A stretch of DNA of 64,000 nucleotides from Geodermatophilus dictyosporus (GTDB lineage: Bacteria > Actinomycetota > Actinomycetes > Mycobacteriales > Geodermatophilaceae): assembly GCF_900115505.1 (NCBI RefSeq), contig NZ_FOWQ01000006.1, positions 62,001-126,000 on the forward strand, written 5' to 3'. The notes under the pieces are model-generated. The model did no database searches and had not been told where the DNA came from. It saw only the letters and a list, made by a program, of their open reading frames with translations. The position numbers and the translations under genes were made by a program. Shown here piece after piece: positions 50,088-58,821 of this stretch. How positions within the stretch are numbered: position 1 is the first letter of the stretch; every line of letters begins with the position of its first letter.

Positions 50088-51713
50088 GTGGACGCCGTCA
50101 CCAACGTCCCCCCGCCGACCAACGAGCCGGTGCTCACCTACGCCCCGGGCTCGCCGGAGCGCGCGGCCCTGCAGCAGCGGCTGACCGAGCTGGCCGCCGA
50201 GCCGCTCGAGCTGACCATGACCATCGGCGACAAGCAGCGGATGGGCAGCGGCGAGCGCTTCGACGTCGTCCAGCCGCACCGGCACGCCGCCGTCCTCGGC
50301 ACCGCCGCGAACGCCACGCACGCCGACGCCGAGGAGGCCGTGGCCGCCGCCAAGGCCGCCGCGCCGGCGTGGCGGGAGCTGTCCTTCGACGACCGCGCCG
50401 CGGTGTTCCTCAAGGCCGCCGACCTGCTGGCCGGGCCGTGGCGGCAGACGCTGAACGCCGCCACCATGCTCGGGCAGTCCAAGACCGCCCACCAGGCCGA
50501 GATCGACTCGGCGTGCGAGCTCGTCGACTTCTGGCGCTGGAACGTGCACTTCGCGCGGGAGATCGTGACCGCGCAGCCGGTGTCCTCGCCGGGCGTGTGG
50601 AACCGCAGCGACCACCGGCCGCTCGAGGGCTTCGTCTACGCGGTCACGCCGTTCAACTTCACCGCGATCGCCGGCAACCTGCCGACCGCGCCGGCGCTCA
50701 TGGGCAACACCGTCGTCTGGAAGCCCGCGCCCACCCAGCAGTTCGCCGCGCACCTCCTCATGCGGCTGCTCGAGGAGGCGGGGCTGCCGCCGGGCGTGAT
50801 CACGATGGTCACCGGCGACGGGATCGCCGTCTCTGACGTCGCGCTGGCCGACCGCGACCTCGCCGGCATCCACTTCACCGGGTCGACGCCGGTGTTCCAG
50901 CACCTGTGGCGCACGGTGGGCGAGAACATCGCGAACTACCGCGGCTACCCGCGGATCGTCGGGGAGACCGGCGGCAAGGACTTCGTCGTCGCCCACCCCT
51001 CGGCCGACGTCGACGTGCTGCGCACCGCGCTGGTCCGCGGCGCCTTCGAGTTCCAGGGGCAGAAGTGCTCGGCGGCCTCGCGCGCCTACGTGGCGCGGTC
51101 GGTGTGGGCGCGACTGCGCGACGACCTCGTGGCGACCACCGAGTCGCTGTCGATGGGCGACGTCACCGACTTCTCGAACTTCATGGGCGCGGTGATCGAC
51201 CGGAAGTCGTTCTCCAAGCTGTCCGGCGTCATCGACCGCGTCGACGACGACCCGGCGCTGTCGATCGTGGCCGGGGGCCAGAAGGACGACAGCGAGGGCT
51301 TCTTCGTGCGGCCGACGCTCATCGAGGGCACCGACCCCGGGCACGAGGTCTTCACCACGGAGTACTTCGGGCCGATCCTCGCGGTGCACGTCTACGACGA
51401 CGCCGACTACGACGCGGTCCTCACCCAGATGGAGTCCGCGGCGCCGTACGCGCTGACCGGGGCGGTCATCGCCCAGGACCGCGCCGCCATCGTGCACGCG
51501 CAGCAGTTCCTGCGCTTCGCGGCCGGCAACTTCTACGTCAACGACAAGCCGACCGGTGCCGTCGTCGGCCAGCAGCCCTTCGGCGGCGGGCGCGCCTCGG
51601 GCACCAACGACAAGGCCGGTGCGGCGCAGAACCTGCAGCGCTGGACGTCGACCCGCTCGATCAAGGAGACCTTCGTCCCGCCGACGGACCACCGCTACCC
51701 GCACATGGGCTGA
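50088..51713 (+). CDS. pruA: L-glutamate gamma-semialdehyde (P5C) dehydrogenase
   Basis: A 541-residue aldehyde dehydrogenase family 4 enzyme that oxidises glutamate semialdehyde to glutamate, completing proline degradation. Features are GFVYAVTPFNFTAIAGNLPT, the NAD-binding HFTGSTPVFQHLW, the catalytic Cys in FEFQGQKCSAASRAYV, the EGTDPGHEVFTTEYFGPIL segment and NFYVNDKPTGAVVGQQPFGG near the C-terminus. GTG 50088 follows the proline dehydrogenase stop by 15 bp with a GGAGG site. A strong hairpin follows the stop. Confidence 0.95.
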   Translation: MDAVTNVPPPTNEPVLTYAPGSPERAALQQRLTELAAEPLELTMTIGDKQRMGSGERFDVVQPHRHAAVLGTAANATHADAEEAVAAAKAAAPAWRELSFDDRAAVFLKAADLLAGPWRQTLNAATMLGQSKTAHQAEIDSACELVDFWRWNVHFAREIVTAQPVSSPGVWNRSDHRPLEGFVYAVTPFNFTAIAGNLPTAPALMGNTVVWKPAPTQQFAAHLLMRLLEEAGLPPGVITMVTGDGIAVSDVALADRDLAGIHFTGSTPVFQHLWRTVGENIANYRGYPRIVGETGGKDFVVAHPSADVDVLRTALVRGAFEFQGQKCSAASRAYVARSVWARLRDDLVATTESLSMGDVTDFSNFMGAVIDRKSFSKLSGVIDRVDDDPALSIVAGGQKDDSEGFFVRPTLIEGTDPGHEVFTTEYFGPILAVHVYDDADYDAVLTQMESAAPYALTGAVIAQDRAAIVHAQQFLRFAAGNFYVNDKPTGAVVGQQPFGGGRASGTNDKAGAAQNLQRWTSTRSIKETFVPPTDHRYPHMG

Positions 51714-51720
51714 GCTCGTG

Positions 51721-51759
51721 GCGCGTCCCCCCTGGCGGTGCACCGTCAGGGGGACGCGC
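51721..51759 (+). terminator. strong terminator after pruA
   Basis: GCGCGTCCCC pairs with GGGGACGCGC and an inner CTGGCGGT/ACCGTCAG stem closes on a short GC loop, with one bulged base. It starts 8 bp after the pruA stop. There is no U-tract, as expected in this GC context. Confidence 0.8.
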
Positions 51760-52087
51760 TGCGGTGGGGCAGCGACCTCCCGCAGGGAGCCGGGGGCGCA
51801 GCGTCACGACGTGCACGCCGGGGACCTGGCCGGGCGGGTCCGGAGCCGCCGTCGGCCGGGAAGCGGTTGACGCGAGCGGGGCCGGTGAGGACGGTGCCGG
51901 GCGGTCCCGTCCGCACGGACGGCCCGGGCGCACCCAGGCAGGAAGGCTCCGTCGTGGCCTGTCGACGTCATGACCCGTCGCCACCTCCGCGGCGCCGGTC
52001 CCCGGAGCGGGACCTCCGACCGCCCGGGTGCGGCACCCGCACCCGGGGCGCCCGGCCGTGCAGCGCGCCGGTGGGGGAGCGCCGGTG
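51760..52087. other. non-coding stretch upstream of the FHA-ABC gene
   Basis: No frame here shows family similarity or a plausible signal; the open frames seen are composition-driven. A TTGACG (51867-51872) could be a -35 element but no convincing -10 partner is visible. A GGACGG palindromic hint lies near 51911-51925 (CCGTCCGCACGGACGG). I see no gene. Confidence 0.45.
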
Positions 52088-54406
52088 GTGACGGCCGGAC
52101 CGCGCGACGGCACGCTGCTCCAGCTGTCCGCCGGCGGGCGCGTGTGGACCTTCGACGGGTCCCGGCCGGTGCTGGTGGGCCGGGACCGGCGCTGCGACGT
52201 GCTGCTGTCGGACCAGCGGGTCAGCCGCGTGCACGTGGGACTGCGGCTCGACGAGCGCGGCTGGCTGGTGGAGGACCTCGGCAGCAGCAACGGCACCGCC
52301 GTCGACGGCACGGTGCTGCCGGCCGGGAGGCCGGACGGGCCGCCCGGCACCGGGCGGCCGCTCGAGCCCGGGTGGGAGCACCGGGTGCGGCTGGGCGGGG
52401 AGGGAGGCCCGGAGCTGCTGGTCCGGTGGGCGCCCGCCGGGCCCGGACCGGTGGCGGGCCCCGGCCCGGCCACGGGGCCGGTCGTCGTCATCGGCCGCGA
52501 CCCCGCCTGCGACGTCGTCGTGGCCGACGACCCGCTGGTGTCGCGCCGCCACGCCGCCGTGCACGTCACCGGCCCCGGCGCCGCCGTGCTGGAGGACCTG
52601 GGCAGCTCGAACGGGACGCACCTCAACGGCGTGCGCCTGGCCGGGACGGCCGCCCTCTCCCCCGGGGACACCATCGGCATCGGGGGCACGATGGCCACCT
52701 GGGACGGCCGCGCGGTGCTCCTCCCGCGCCGCCGCACCGCGACCCTCAGCGCGCGGCACCTCGGCGTCTCCACCCGCAGCGGCAAGCGCCTGCTGGACGA
52801 CGTCTCGCTCACCGTCCGCGCGGGGCAGCTGGTGGCGGTCATCGGCCCCTCCGGCGCCGGCAAGTCGACCCTCCTCGGCGCGCTCACCGGCCTGCGCCCG
52901 GCCGGCATGGGACGGGTGACGTGGGACGGGCGGGACCTGTACGCGGAGTACGACCACCTGCGCCACCAGATCGGGCTCGTACCCCAGGACGACGTGCTGC
53001 ACCGCCAGCTGACCGTCCGGCGGGCGCTCGACTACGCCGCGCGCCTGCGGCTGCCGCAGGACACCACCCCGGCCGAGCGGGACCAGCGGGTGCGCCAGGT
53101 CCTCGCGGAGGTGGGGCTCTCCGCGCAGCTGGACCAGCGGATCGACTCGCTCTCCGGCGGCCAGCGCAAGCGCACGTCCATCGCCCTGGAGCTGCTCACC
53201 GCGCCGCAGCTGCTCTTCCTCGACGAGCCCACCTCCGGCCTGGACCCGGGACTGGACCGGCAGGTGATGGAGGGCCTGCGGACCCTCGCCGACGGCGGCC
53301 GGGTGGTCCTCGTCGTCACGCACAGCGTGCTCGCCCTGGACCAGTGCGACCTCGTGCTGCTGCTGGCCACCGGCGGCCGGGTCGCCTTCTTCGGCCCCCC
53401 GCAGCAGCTGCTGTCCTTCTTCGGGGTGCCCGACCACGCATCGGTCTTCCGGGTGATCGACGACCCCGTCTGGGTCAGCCGCTTCGCGGAGTCGCCGGTC
53501 CGGCAGGCCTACGTCGGGTCGACGTCGGTGGTGACACCGCCCCCGCCGCCGGCCGGCCGGGCCCCGGCGCCGATGCGGCCGGCGCCGGTCCGCCAGCTGG
53601 TCACCCTCGTGCGGCGCAACCTCGCCGTCGTGGCCGCCGACCGGCTGTTCCTGGCCCTGCTGGTCGGGATGCCGGTGGTCCTGGCGGTCATGGCGCACGC
53701 CTTCCCCGGCGAGGCCGGCCTGTCGCTGCGCGCGGCCGACGGGGACCCCGCCGAGGCGCAGCAGCGGATCATCGTGCTGGTGGTGGGCGCCGCCCTGATG
53801 GGGGCGGCGCTCGCGGTCCGGGAGTTCGTCGCCGAGCGCCCCATCTACCGCCGCGAGCACGCCGTCGGTCTCTCCCCGACCGCCTACCTGGCCGCCAAGG
53901 TCCTCGTCCTCGGCGGGGCCGTCGCGCTCCAGTCGGTGGCGTTCACCCTGCTGGCGCTCATCGGGCTGCCGGGCCCCGACGACCCGCGGGTGCTGCCCTG
54001 GGGTCACGGGGAGGTGGCCCTCGCGGCGGCCGCGGTGGGCGTGACGATGAGCATCGCCGCGCTGGCGGTCTCCGCGCTGGCGCGGTCGACCGACCAGACC
54101 ATGCCGGCCCTCGTCGCGCTGGTGATGGGGCAGCTGGTGCTGTGCGGCGGCCTGTTCCCGCTGGCCGACCGGGCCGGCCTGGAGCAGTTCTCCTGGGTGC
54201 TGCCGGCCCGTGCCGGCTACGCAGCGATGGCTGCGACGGCCCAGCTGCAGCCCCTGTCCGGTCCGCAGCCGGACCCGCTGTTCACGCCCACCGCCGAGCG
54301 CTGGGCGCTGGACCTCGGGCTGCTCGCCGCCCAGGCGGCGGTCTTCCTCGCCCTGACCGCGTGGGCGCTGGCGCGGTCGGTGGCGCGCTCGGGCACCCCC
54401 CGCTGA
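52088..54406 (+). CDS. FHA-FHA-ABC exporter (Rv1747-like)
   Basis: A 772-residue protein. Two forkhead-associated domains occupy ~15-95 (VGRDRRCDVLLSDQRVSRVH, DLGSSNGTAVDG) and ~130-205 (GRDPACDVVVADDPLVSRRH, DLGSSNGTHLNG). Both keep the phosphothreonine-binding GR, S and SSNG residues. The ABC ATPase (~225-450) has Walker A GPSGAGKSTLLG, signature LSGGQRKRTS and Walker B LLFLDEPTSGLD. About six membrane segments (~530-760) complete an ABC-2-type half transporter. The layout is that of M. tuberculosis Rv1747, an exporter regulated by Ser/Thr kinase PknF. No kinase is adjacent here. A GGGGAG site precedes the two candidate GTG codons 52085 and 52088. Confidence 0.93.
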   Translation: MTAGPRDGTLLQLSAGGRVWTFDGSRPVLVGRDRRCDVLLSDQRVSRVHVGLRLDERGWLVEDLGSSNGTAVDGTVLPAGRPDGPPGTGRPLEPGWEHRVRLGGEGGPELLVRWAPAGPGPVAGPGPATGPVVVIGRDPACDVVVADDPLVSRRHAAVHVTGPGAAVLEDLGSSNGTHLNGVRLAGTAALSPGDTIGIGGTMATWDGRAVLLPRRRTATLSARHLGVSTRSGKRLLDDVSLTVRAGQLVAVIGPSGAGKSTLLGALTGLRPAGMGRVTWDGRDLYAEYDHLRHQIGLVPQDDVLHRQLTVRRALDYAARLRLPQDTTPAERDQRVRQVLAEVGLSAQLDQRIDSLSGGQRKRTSIALELLTAPQLLFLDEPTSGLDPGLDRQVMEGLRTLADGGRVVLVVTHSVLALDQCDLVLLLATGGRVAFFGPPQQLLSFFGVPDHASVFRVIDDPVWVSRFAESPVRQAYVGSTSVVTPPPPPAGRAPAPMRPAPVRQLVTLVRRNLAVVAADRLFLALLVGMPVVLAVMAHAFPGEAGLSLRAADGDPAEAQQRIIVLVVGAALMGAALAVREFVAERPIYRREHAVGLSPTAYLAAKVLVLGGAVALQSVAFTLLALIGLPGPDDPRVLPWGHGEVALAAAAVGVTMSIAALAVSALARSTDQTMPALVALVMGQLVLCGGLFPLADRAGLEQFSWVLPARAGYAAMAATAQLQPLSGPQPDPLFTPTAERWALDLGLLAAQAAVFLALTAWALARSVARSGTPR

Positions 54407-54423
54407 CCCGTCGCCCACGGCGC

Positions 54424-54954
54424 TCACGGCGGCCCCGGCCAGCGCACGAGGCCGTCGTCGCCGAGGACGGCGCCCTCGGACGGGCGGTGGTCGGCCGGCC
54501 GGCCGTCGGGCATGAGGTGGCGCACCGGCACACCACGCGCGAGGACGGCGACGTCGGCGACCAGCCGCCGGTGACAGCGCCACCACACGCTCTCGCTGCA
54601 CATCACCGCCACGGTCGCCGTCCCGGCCGCGTCCAGCACCTCGTCGAGCCCCGCGGCGAACTCCGGGGTCCGGGTGTGCGCCGCGTAGGCGGCGAACTGG
54701 GCGACGGTCCACCAGCCGTCGGCCACCGGCTCGTCGGCGGGCAGCCGGCGCCGGCCGCCGAGGCGGGCGTCCCACCGGTAGCCGACCCCCGCGGCCGGCA
54801 GCCACTCCTCCAGCGCCTCCCGCCGGACGTCGGGGTTGCTCCGGCTGCCCGGGAACCGGCGGACGTCGACCAGCAGCCCGACCCCGGCCGCGGTCAGCCG
54901 GGCGGCGAGGCGGGCGCGGTCGTCGGGCCCGTGGCCCACGGTCAGCAGCGGCAC
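54424..54954 (-). CDS. DUF488 domain-containing protein
   Basis: A 176-residue protein starting at GTG 54954. It has the DUF488 hallmarks: LLTVGHGPDDRARLAARLTA, LLVDVRRFPGSRSNPDVRRE, GYRWDARLGGRR, and the C-terminal VAVMCSESVWWRCHRRLVAD with a CxE-type centre typical of the family. Function is unknown; it is predicted to be a small cytoplasmic alpha/beta protein. Its stop faces the convergent FHA-ABC stop 17 bp away. Confidence 0.88.
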   Translation of the reverse strand: MPLLTVGHGPDDRARLAARLTAAGVGLLVDVRRFPGSRSNPDVRREALEEWLPAAGVGYRWDARLGGRRRLPADEPVADGWWTVAQFAAYAAHTRTPEFAAGLDEVLDAAGTATVAVMCSESVWWRCHRRLVADVAVLARGVPVRHLMPDGRPADHRPSEGAVLGDDGLVRWPGPP

Positions 54955-55028
54955 GCGACCCCCCCTACCCGTCACCGGGACCGCCCGCGCGCGGCGGGCG
55001 GTCCCGGTGTCCTGCGTGGTCGGGCCGG

Positions 55029-55444
55029 TCAGCGGAGTCGCACCTCCAGGTCGACGACGTCGGTGCCGGGGCGGAAAGTGCCGACGACCTCGCCCTCGGC
55101 GCCGACGTAGCGACCGGTACCCCCGGTCACCGCCCACGTGAAGCCGGTGGGGCTGGCGGCCGGGTCCTCGACGAAGGCGCCCTGGGTGGTGAGCTGACCG
55201 CGCGGGAGGGCCGGCGTGGCACTCCAGGCGGCGGCCAGCCGGTCCTCGGCCAGGGCGTGATGGTGCAGCTGCCGGCGCTGAGACCCGGCTCGCCGAGGTC
55301 GAGGTCGGTGTTGCGATCGGGGACGGCGACGGTGGTTGGCCGCAGGACGGGGTCGGCGGACGGGACCATGGCCAGCGCGGTGCCGGCGGCGATGCCGGCG
55401 AGCAGGACGGCGGCGGCCAGTGTGGTGCGGCGGGTGGGGGACAC
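55029..55444 (-). pseudogene. frameshifted secreted AOC-barrel/dirigent-like protein
   Basis: From GTG 55444 the frame encodes a signal peptide (PTRRTTLAAAVLLAGIAAGT, ALA cleavage region) and VPDRNTDLDLGEPGLSAGS. After ~position 55265 this frame becomes Pro/Arg-rich. In another frame the sequence continues HALAEDRLAAAWSATPALPR, GQLTTQGAFVEDPAASPTGF, TWAVTGGTGRYVGAEGEVVG, ending VDLEVRLR and TGA at 55029-55031. TGGTGRYxGAxGE is characteristic of allene-oxide-cyclase-barrel/dirigent-like secreted proteins. The piece between the two halves is also shorter than expected, so a deletion as well as a frameshift is likely. A sequencing error could mimic the shift. Confidence 0.7.
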
Positions 55445-55475
55445 GGGGGCTCCTCTCGGGGTGGTGGGTCCGGGG

Positions 55476-55961
55476 TCAGCCGGTGAACGCCAGCCAGACG
55501 GCGGCGGCGACGGTCAGGACGGCGACCGCGACGCCCGCCGCGGCCGGCGCGGGCAGCCGCCCGAGCCGGCGCTTCGAGTCCAGGGCCAGTCCCACGGCAC
55601 CGCCGGCGAGGACGGCCGGCAGCCCGGTCCAGAAGACGAGGACGGTGACGGCGCCCAGGACGGCGAGCACGAGCGCGCGCCGGGCGGTGCGCTCCGGCGG
55701 GACGGCGCGGGCGCGGGCGCTGACCAGCGCGACGACGGCGAGCCCCACCGCGACGAAGGCGACCAGCAGCGCGAGAGCGCCCCAGCCGCCCCCGCCCGCG
55801 AAGTCCACGCCCCACTCGGAGGGGCCGGACCTCCACGGGGTGTCGACGTACTGGCCGACGAACGTGCAGGCCAGTGCGACCCCGGCGCCGGCGAGGGTCG
55901 CGCCGTCCGGCGCCGGGGACGGGCGGGTGGTGGTGGCCGGAGTCGTGGACGAGGTGGTCAT
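55476..55961 (-). CDS. small four-helix membrane protein
   Basis: A 161-residue protein with Ser/Thr-rich N-terminus (MTTSSTTPATTT), four hydrophobic segments (~22-40, ~58-80, ~92-118 and ~138-160) and an Arg-rich cytoplasmic loop (SARARAVPPERTARR). Motif-like text (CTFVGQYVDTPWRSGPSEWG) between helices 1 and 2 is extracytoplasmic in the simplest topology. No family is recognised. It is divergent from the sensor kinase gene, 169 bp away, and lies just upstream of the frameshifted secreted protein gene. Confidence 0.68.
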   Translation of the reverse strand: MTTSSTTPATTTRPSPAPDGATLAGAGVALACTFVGQYVDTPWRSGPSEWGVDFAGGGGWGALALLVAFVAVGLAVVALVSARARAVPPERTARRALVLAVLGAVTVLVFWTGLPAVLAGGAVGLALDSKRRLGRLPAPAAAGVAVAVLTVAAAVWLAFTG

Positions 55962-56047
55962 GGCGGACCTCCCTGATCGGGCCGGCCCTCGTGGCCGGAC
56001 GGGATGACCGTGGCCGCCCACCGGGACCCGGCGGATGGGGCGGGGAA

Positions 56048-56084
56048 CCCGGTCGGGCCGGGAGGACCTCCCGGCCCGACCGGG
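56048..56084. repeat. perfect 18-bp inverted repeat with 1-bp centre
   Basis: CCCGGTCGGGCCGGGAGG, then A, then its exact complement, at 56048-56065 and 56067-56084. It lies in the divergent gap between the small membrane protein gene and the sensor kinase gene, 47 bp upstream of the latter. Its near-zero spacer suggests a dimeric-protein site or a cruciform rather than a simple terminator. Confidence 0.8.
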
Positions 56085-56130
56085 ACGCGGGAGGCCCCAC
56101 CCGGGACGCCGTCGGCGACACACTGGCGCC

Positions 56131-58086
56131 GTGGGCAGGCGTTTCCTGACGACCGGTGTCGCCATCGCGGCCACGCTGCTGTGCGCCGCGGCGGCGGGCC
56201 TGTCCGGGTGGGTCGAGGCCCGGGTGCCCGGGACCAGGCCCACGGTCGTCGGCGGCGTGTACGCCGTCGTCTGCGCGGCGACGGGCACGGCGCTGGTCCA
56301 CCTCCGACCACGGAACGCCATCGGCTGGCTGCTCGTGCTCGCCGGGCTGCTGCAGGGTCTGAGCCTCGGCAGCACCGCCTACGCGCGCTACGGGGTCGGT
56401 GTCGCCGACCCGGACTGGCCGCTGGCGCGGCTGGTGGCGCAGGTCGGACCGATGGCCTGGCTGCCGTCACTGGTGCTGCCCGCCACGGTGCTCGTCGCGT
56501 TCTACCCGTCCGGCCGGTTGCCCGCGCGCTGGTGGCGGTGGCCGGTGGCCGCGGTGTCGGTCGGCCTGGCCGTCCTCACGGTCGTCACCAGCCTGACCCA
56601 GTCCGTGTACGACGACACCGCCTCCGGACCCGCCCCGGTGGACCTGCCCGAGAGCCTGTGGGTGCCCGTCGCCGTCATCGCCGGCGGGGCGGTGATCGGC
56701 GGTGCCTCCGTCATCTGGGGCGCCACGATGGTGCGCCTGGTGCGCGCCCACCCGCCGGAGCGGCAGCAGCTGGCCTGGCTGGTCTGCGTCGTCCTGCCGC
56801 TGGTGACGGCGGTCTTCCTCGTCCCCGACCCGGCCGGCTGGCTCGTCCTGCCGTTGGGCCTGATGGTCCCCGGTGCGGTCCTCGTCGGCGTCGTCCGCTA
56901 CCGGCTGCTCGGCATCGTGGTCAGCCGGGCGCTGGTCTACGCGGCCCTGACGACCGGCGTCGTCGTCCTCTACCTGGCCGTGGCGGGCGCCACCGCGGCC
57001 GCCCTCGGGCGCACCCTGTCCCCGGTGAGCGGCGCGGTGGTCGCCGCGCTGCTCGCGGTGGCCCTCAGCCCCGCCCGCACCCGGCTGCAGGCGGCGGCCG
57101 ACCGGCTGGTGTACGGCCGGCGCCGTGACCCGGTCACCGCGGTGACCGAGCTGGGCGACCGGGTGGCCGGTGCCGACGAGGCCGACCTGCTGCCCGCGGT
57201 GCTCGGCACGGTCGCCGCGGCGCTACGCGCGCCCGCGGCCCGGGTCGTGGCGCCAGGGGAGCCGGTGCCGTCCGACGGGGTCGTCGCCGTCGCCCTGCGG
57301 GTGGGCGGCCGGGACCTCGGCAGCCTGTGCGTGACGGAGCGCTCGCCCGGGGAGCCGTTCACCGCGGGGGACCGGCGGCTGCTCGGTGCGCTGGCGCCCC
57401 AGGTGGCCGCCGTCGTCCGGGCGCTCGAGCTGACCCGGTCCCTGGAGCGCGAGCGCGACCGGGTGCTCACCGCCACGCACGCCGAGCGCGACCGCATCCG
57501 CCGCGACCTGCACGACGGGCTGGGGCCCTCGCTGGCCGGGATCGGCCTGGGCGTGCAGGCGGTGCAGACCCGGCTGGGGGAGCGGGCGGACCCCTCGACC
57601 GCGGCGCTGCTGCAGCGGGTGCGCGACGAGGTCGACGGCGCGGTCGGGGAGGTGCGCCGCATCATCGACGGCCTGCGCCCCGCCCCGCTCGACGACGTGG
57701 GTTTCGTCGCCGCCGTCCGGCGGCACGCCGACGCGCTGGCCCCCACGGTGCCGGTGCGGGTCACCGCCGAGCCGCTGCCGCCGCTGCCGCCCGAGGTCGA
57801 GACGGCGGCCTACCGGATCGCGCAGGAGGCGCTGACCAACGTCGCCCGGCACGCGGGGGCCCACAGCGCCGAGGTCGGACTGCGCGCCCGGGACGGCCGG
57901 CTGGAGGTGGCGGTCGTCGACGACGGCGCCGGCTTCGGGCCGGAGGACGGCGACCCGCGGCCCGCGGGCGTGGGGCTGTCCTCCATGCGCACCCGCGCGG
58001 CGGCGGTGGGCGGCGAGCTGACGGTGACCAGCGGCCCCGGCGGCACCCGCGTGGTCGCCGGCCTGCCCCTGGAGGCGGGCCGGTGA
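56131..58086 (+). CDS. NarL-type sensor histidine kinase
   Basis: A 651-residue kinase. The N-terminal ~300 residues hold about eight to nine membrane segments with FYPSGRLPARWWRW between them, typical of a sensing membrane module. A GAF-like region follows (~350-430), then the HisKA_3 dimerisation domain with phospho-accepting His in RDRIRRDLHDGLGPSLAGIG (~455-475), and the HATPase domain (AYRIAQEALTNVARHAGA, VVDDGAGFGPED, GVGLSSMRTRAAAVGG). Its stop overlaps the response regulator's GTG (GTGA). The signal is unknown. GTG 56131 is chosen because it precedes the first helix. Confidence 0.93.
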   Translation: MGRRFLTTGVAIAATLLCAAAAGLSGWVEARVPGTRPTVVGGVYAVVCAATGTALVHLRPRNAIGWLLVLAGLLQGLSLGSTAYARYGVGVADPDWPLARLVAQVGPMAWLPSLVLPATVLVAFYPSGRLPARWWRWPVAAVSVGLAVLTVVTSLTQSVYDDTASGPAPVDLPESLWVPVAVIAGGAVIGGASVIWGATMVRLVRAHPPERQQLAWLVCVVLPLVTAVFLVPDPAGWLVLPLGLMVPGAVLVGVVRYRLLGIVVSRALVYAALTTGVVVLYLAVAGATAAALGRTLSPVSGAVVAALLAVALSPARTRLQAAADRLVYGRRRDPVTAVTELGDRVAGADEADLLPAVLGTVAAALRAPAARVVAPGEPVPSDGVVAVALRVGGRDLGSLCVTERSPGEPFTAGDRRLLGALAPQVAAVVRALELTRSLERERDRVLTATHAERDRIRRDLHDGLGPSLAGIGLGVQAVQTRLGERADPSTAALLQRVRDEVDGAVGEVRRIIDGLRPAPLDDVGFVAAVRRHADALAPTVPVRVTAEPLPPLPPEVETAAYRIAQEALTNVARHAGAHSAEVGLRARDGRLEVAVVDDGAGFGPEDGDPRPAGVGLSSMRTRAAAVGGELTVTSGPGGTRVVAGLPLEAGR

Positions 58087-58724
58087 CCGTGCGCGTGGTC
58101 GTCGCCGACGACCACCCGATGTACCGCTTCGGGCTGCGCGCTGTGCTCGACGCGGCGCCGGAGGTCGACGTCGTCGGCGAGGCGGCCGACGGCGCCGCCC
58201 TGCTCGAGGTCGTCGCCCGCTGCGCCCCGGACGTCGTCCTCACCGACCTGTCGATGCCGCGGCTCTCCGGCACCGCCGCCGTCGACGAGCTGACCCGCCG
58301 CCGCCCCGGCCTGGGCGTCCTCGTGCTCACCATGCACGAGGACGACGCCTCCCTCTTCGGCGCCCTGCGCGCCGGCGCGCGCGGCTACCTGCTCAAGGGC
58401 GCCGACGCCGACGAGATCGTCCGGGCCGTGCTCGCCGTGGCCGGCGGCGACGCCGTCTACGGCGGGGCGGTGGCGCGGCGGGTCGTCGACGCCCTGACCG
58501 GGAGGGCCGCCCGCGCCCCGGCGCTGCCGGAGCTGACCGGCCGGGAGCGGGAGGTGCTCGAACTGCTGGCCGCCGGCCTCCCGACGGGCCAGATCGCCCG
58601 CCGGCTGGCCCTGTCGGACAAGACGGTGCGCAACCACGTCTCCGCCGTCCTGACCAAGCTCCAGGTGCCCGACCGGGCCGCCGCGGTCGCCCGCGCCCGC
58701 GAGGCGGGCATCGGCCCGGCCTGA
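58083..58724 (+). CDS. NarL/FixJ-family response regulator
   Basis: A 213-residue response regulator with the receiver domain at ~1-120 (VVVADDHPMYRFGLRAVLDA; phospho-acceptor Asp in VVLTDLSMPRLSG; switch Thr in VLVLTMHEDD; Lys in GYLLKGADADE) and a LuxR-type helix-turn-helix at ~150-205 (LTGREREVLELLAAGLPTGQ, IARRLALSDKTVRNHVSAVL). It is the partner of the overlapping upstream kinase. Target genes are unknown; the inverted repeat upstream of the kinase gene is a candidate autoregulatory site. Confidence 0.95.
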   Translation: MTVRVVVADDHPMYRFGLRAVLDAAPEVDVVGEAADGAALLEVVARCAPDVVLTDLSMPRLSGTAAVDELTRRRPGLGVLVLTMHEDDASLFGALRAGARGYLLKGADADEIVRAVLAVAGGDAVYGGAVARRVVDALTGRAARAPALPELTGREREVLELLAAGLPTGQIARRLALSDKTVRNHVSAVLTKLQVPDRAAAVARAREAGIGPA

Positions 58725-58821
58725 GCCGGGGCCGGGCCGGGGCGTCCACCCGCCGCCGCGCGCCGGCCCGGCGGCGGTCATGCTGGACGGCCGGGGACGG
58801 TGCCGGGGCGAGGGGAGCGGC

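Noticed and set aside
51760-52087. A 117-codon frame upstream of the FHA-ABC gene
   Set aside because: Arg/Pro/Gly-rich text without a ribosome site or domain; it overlaps the terminator of pruA and the FHA-ABC start.
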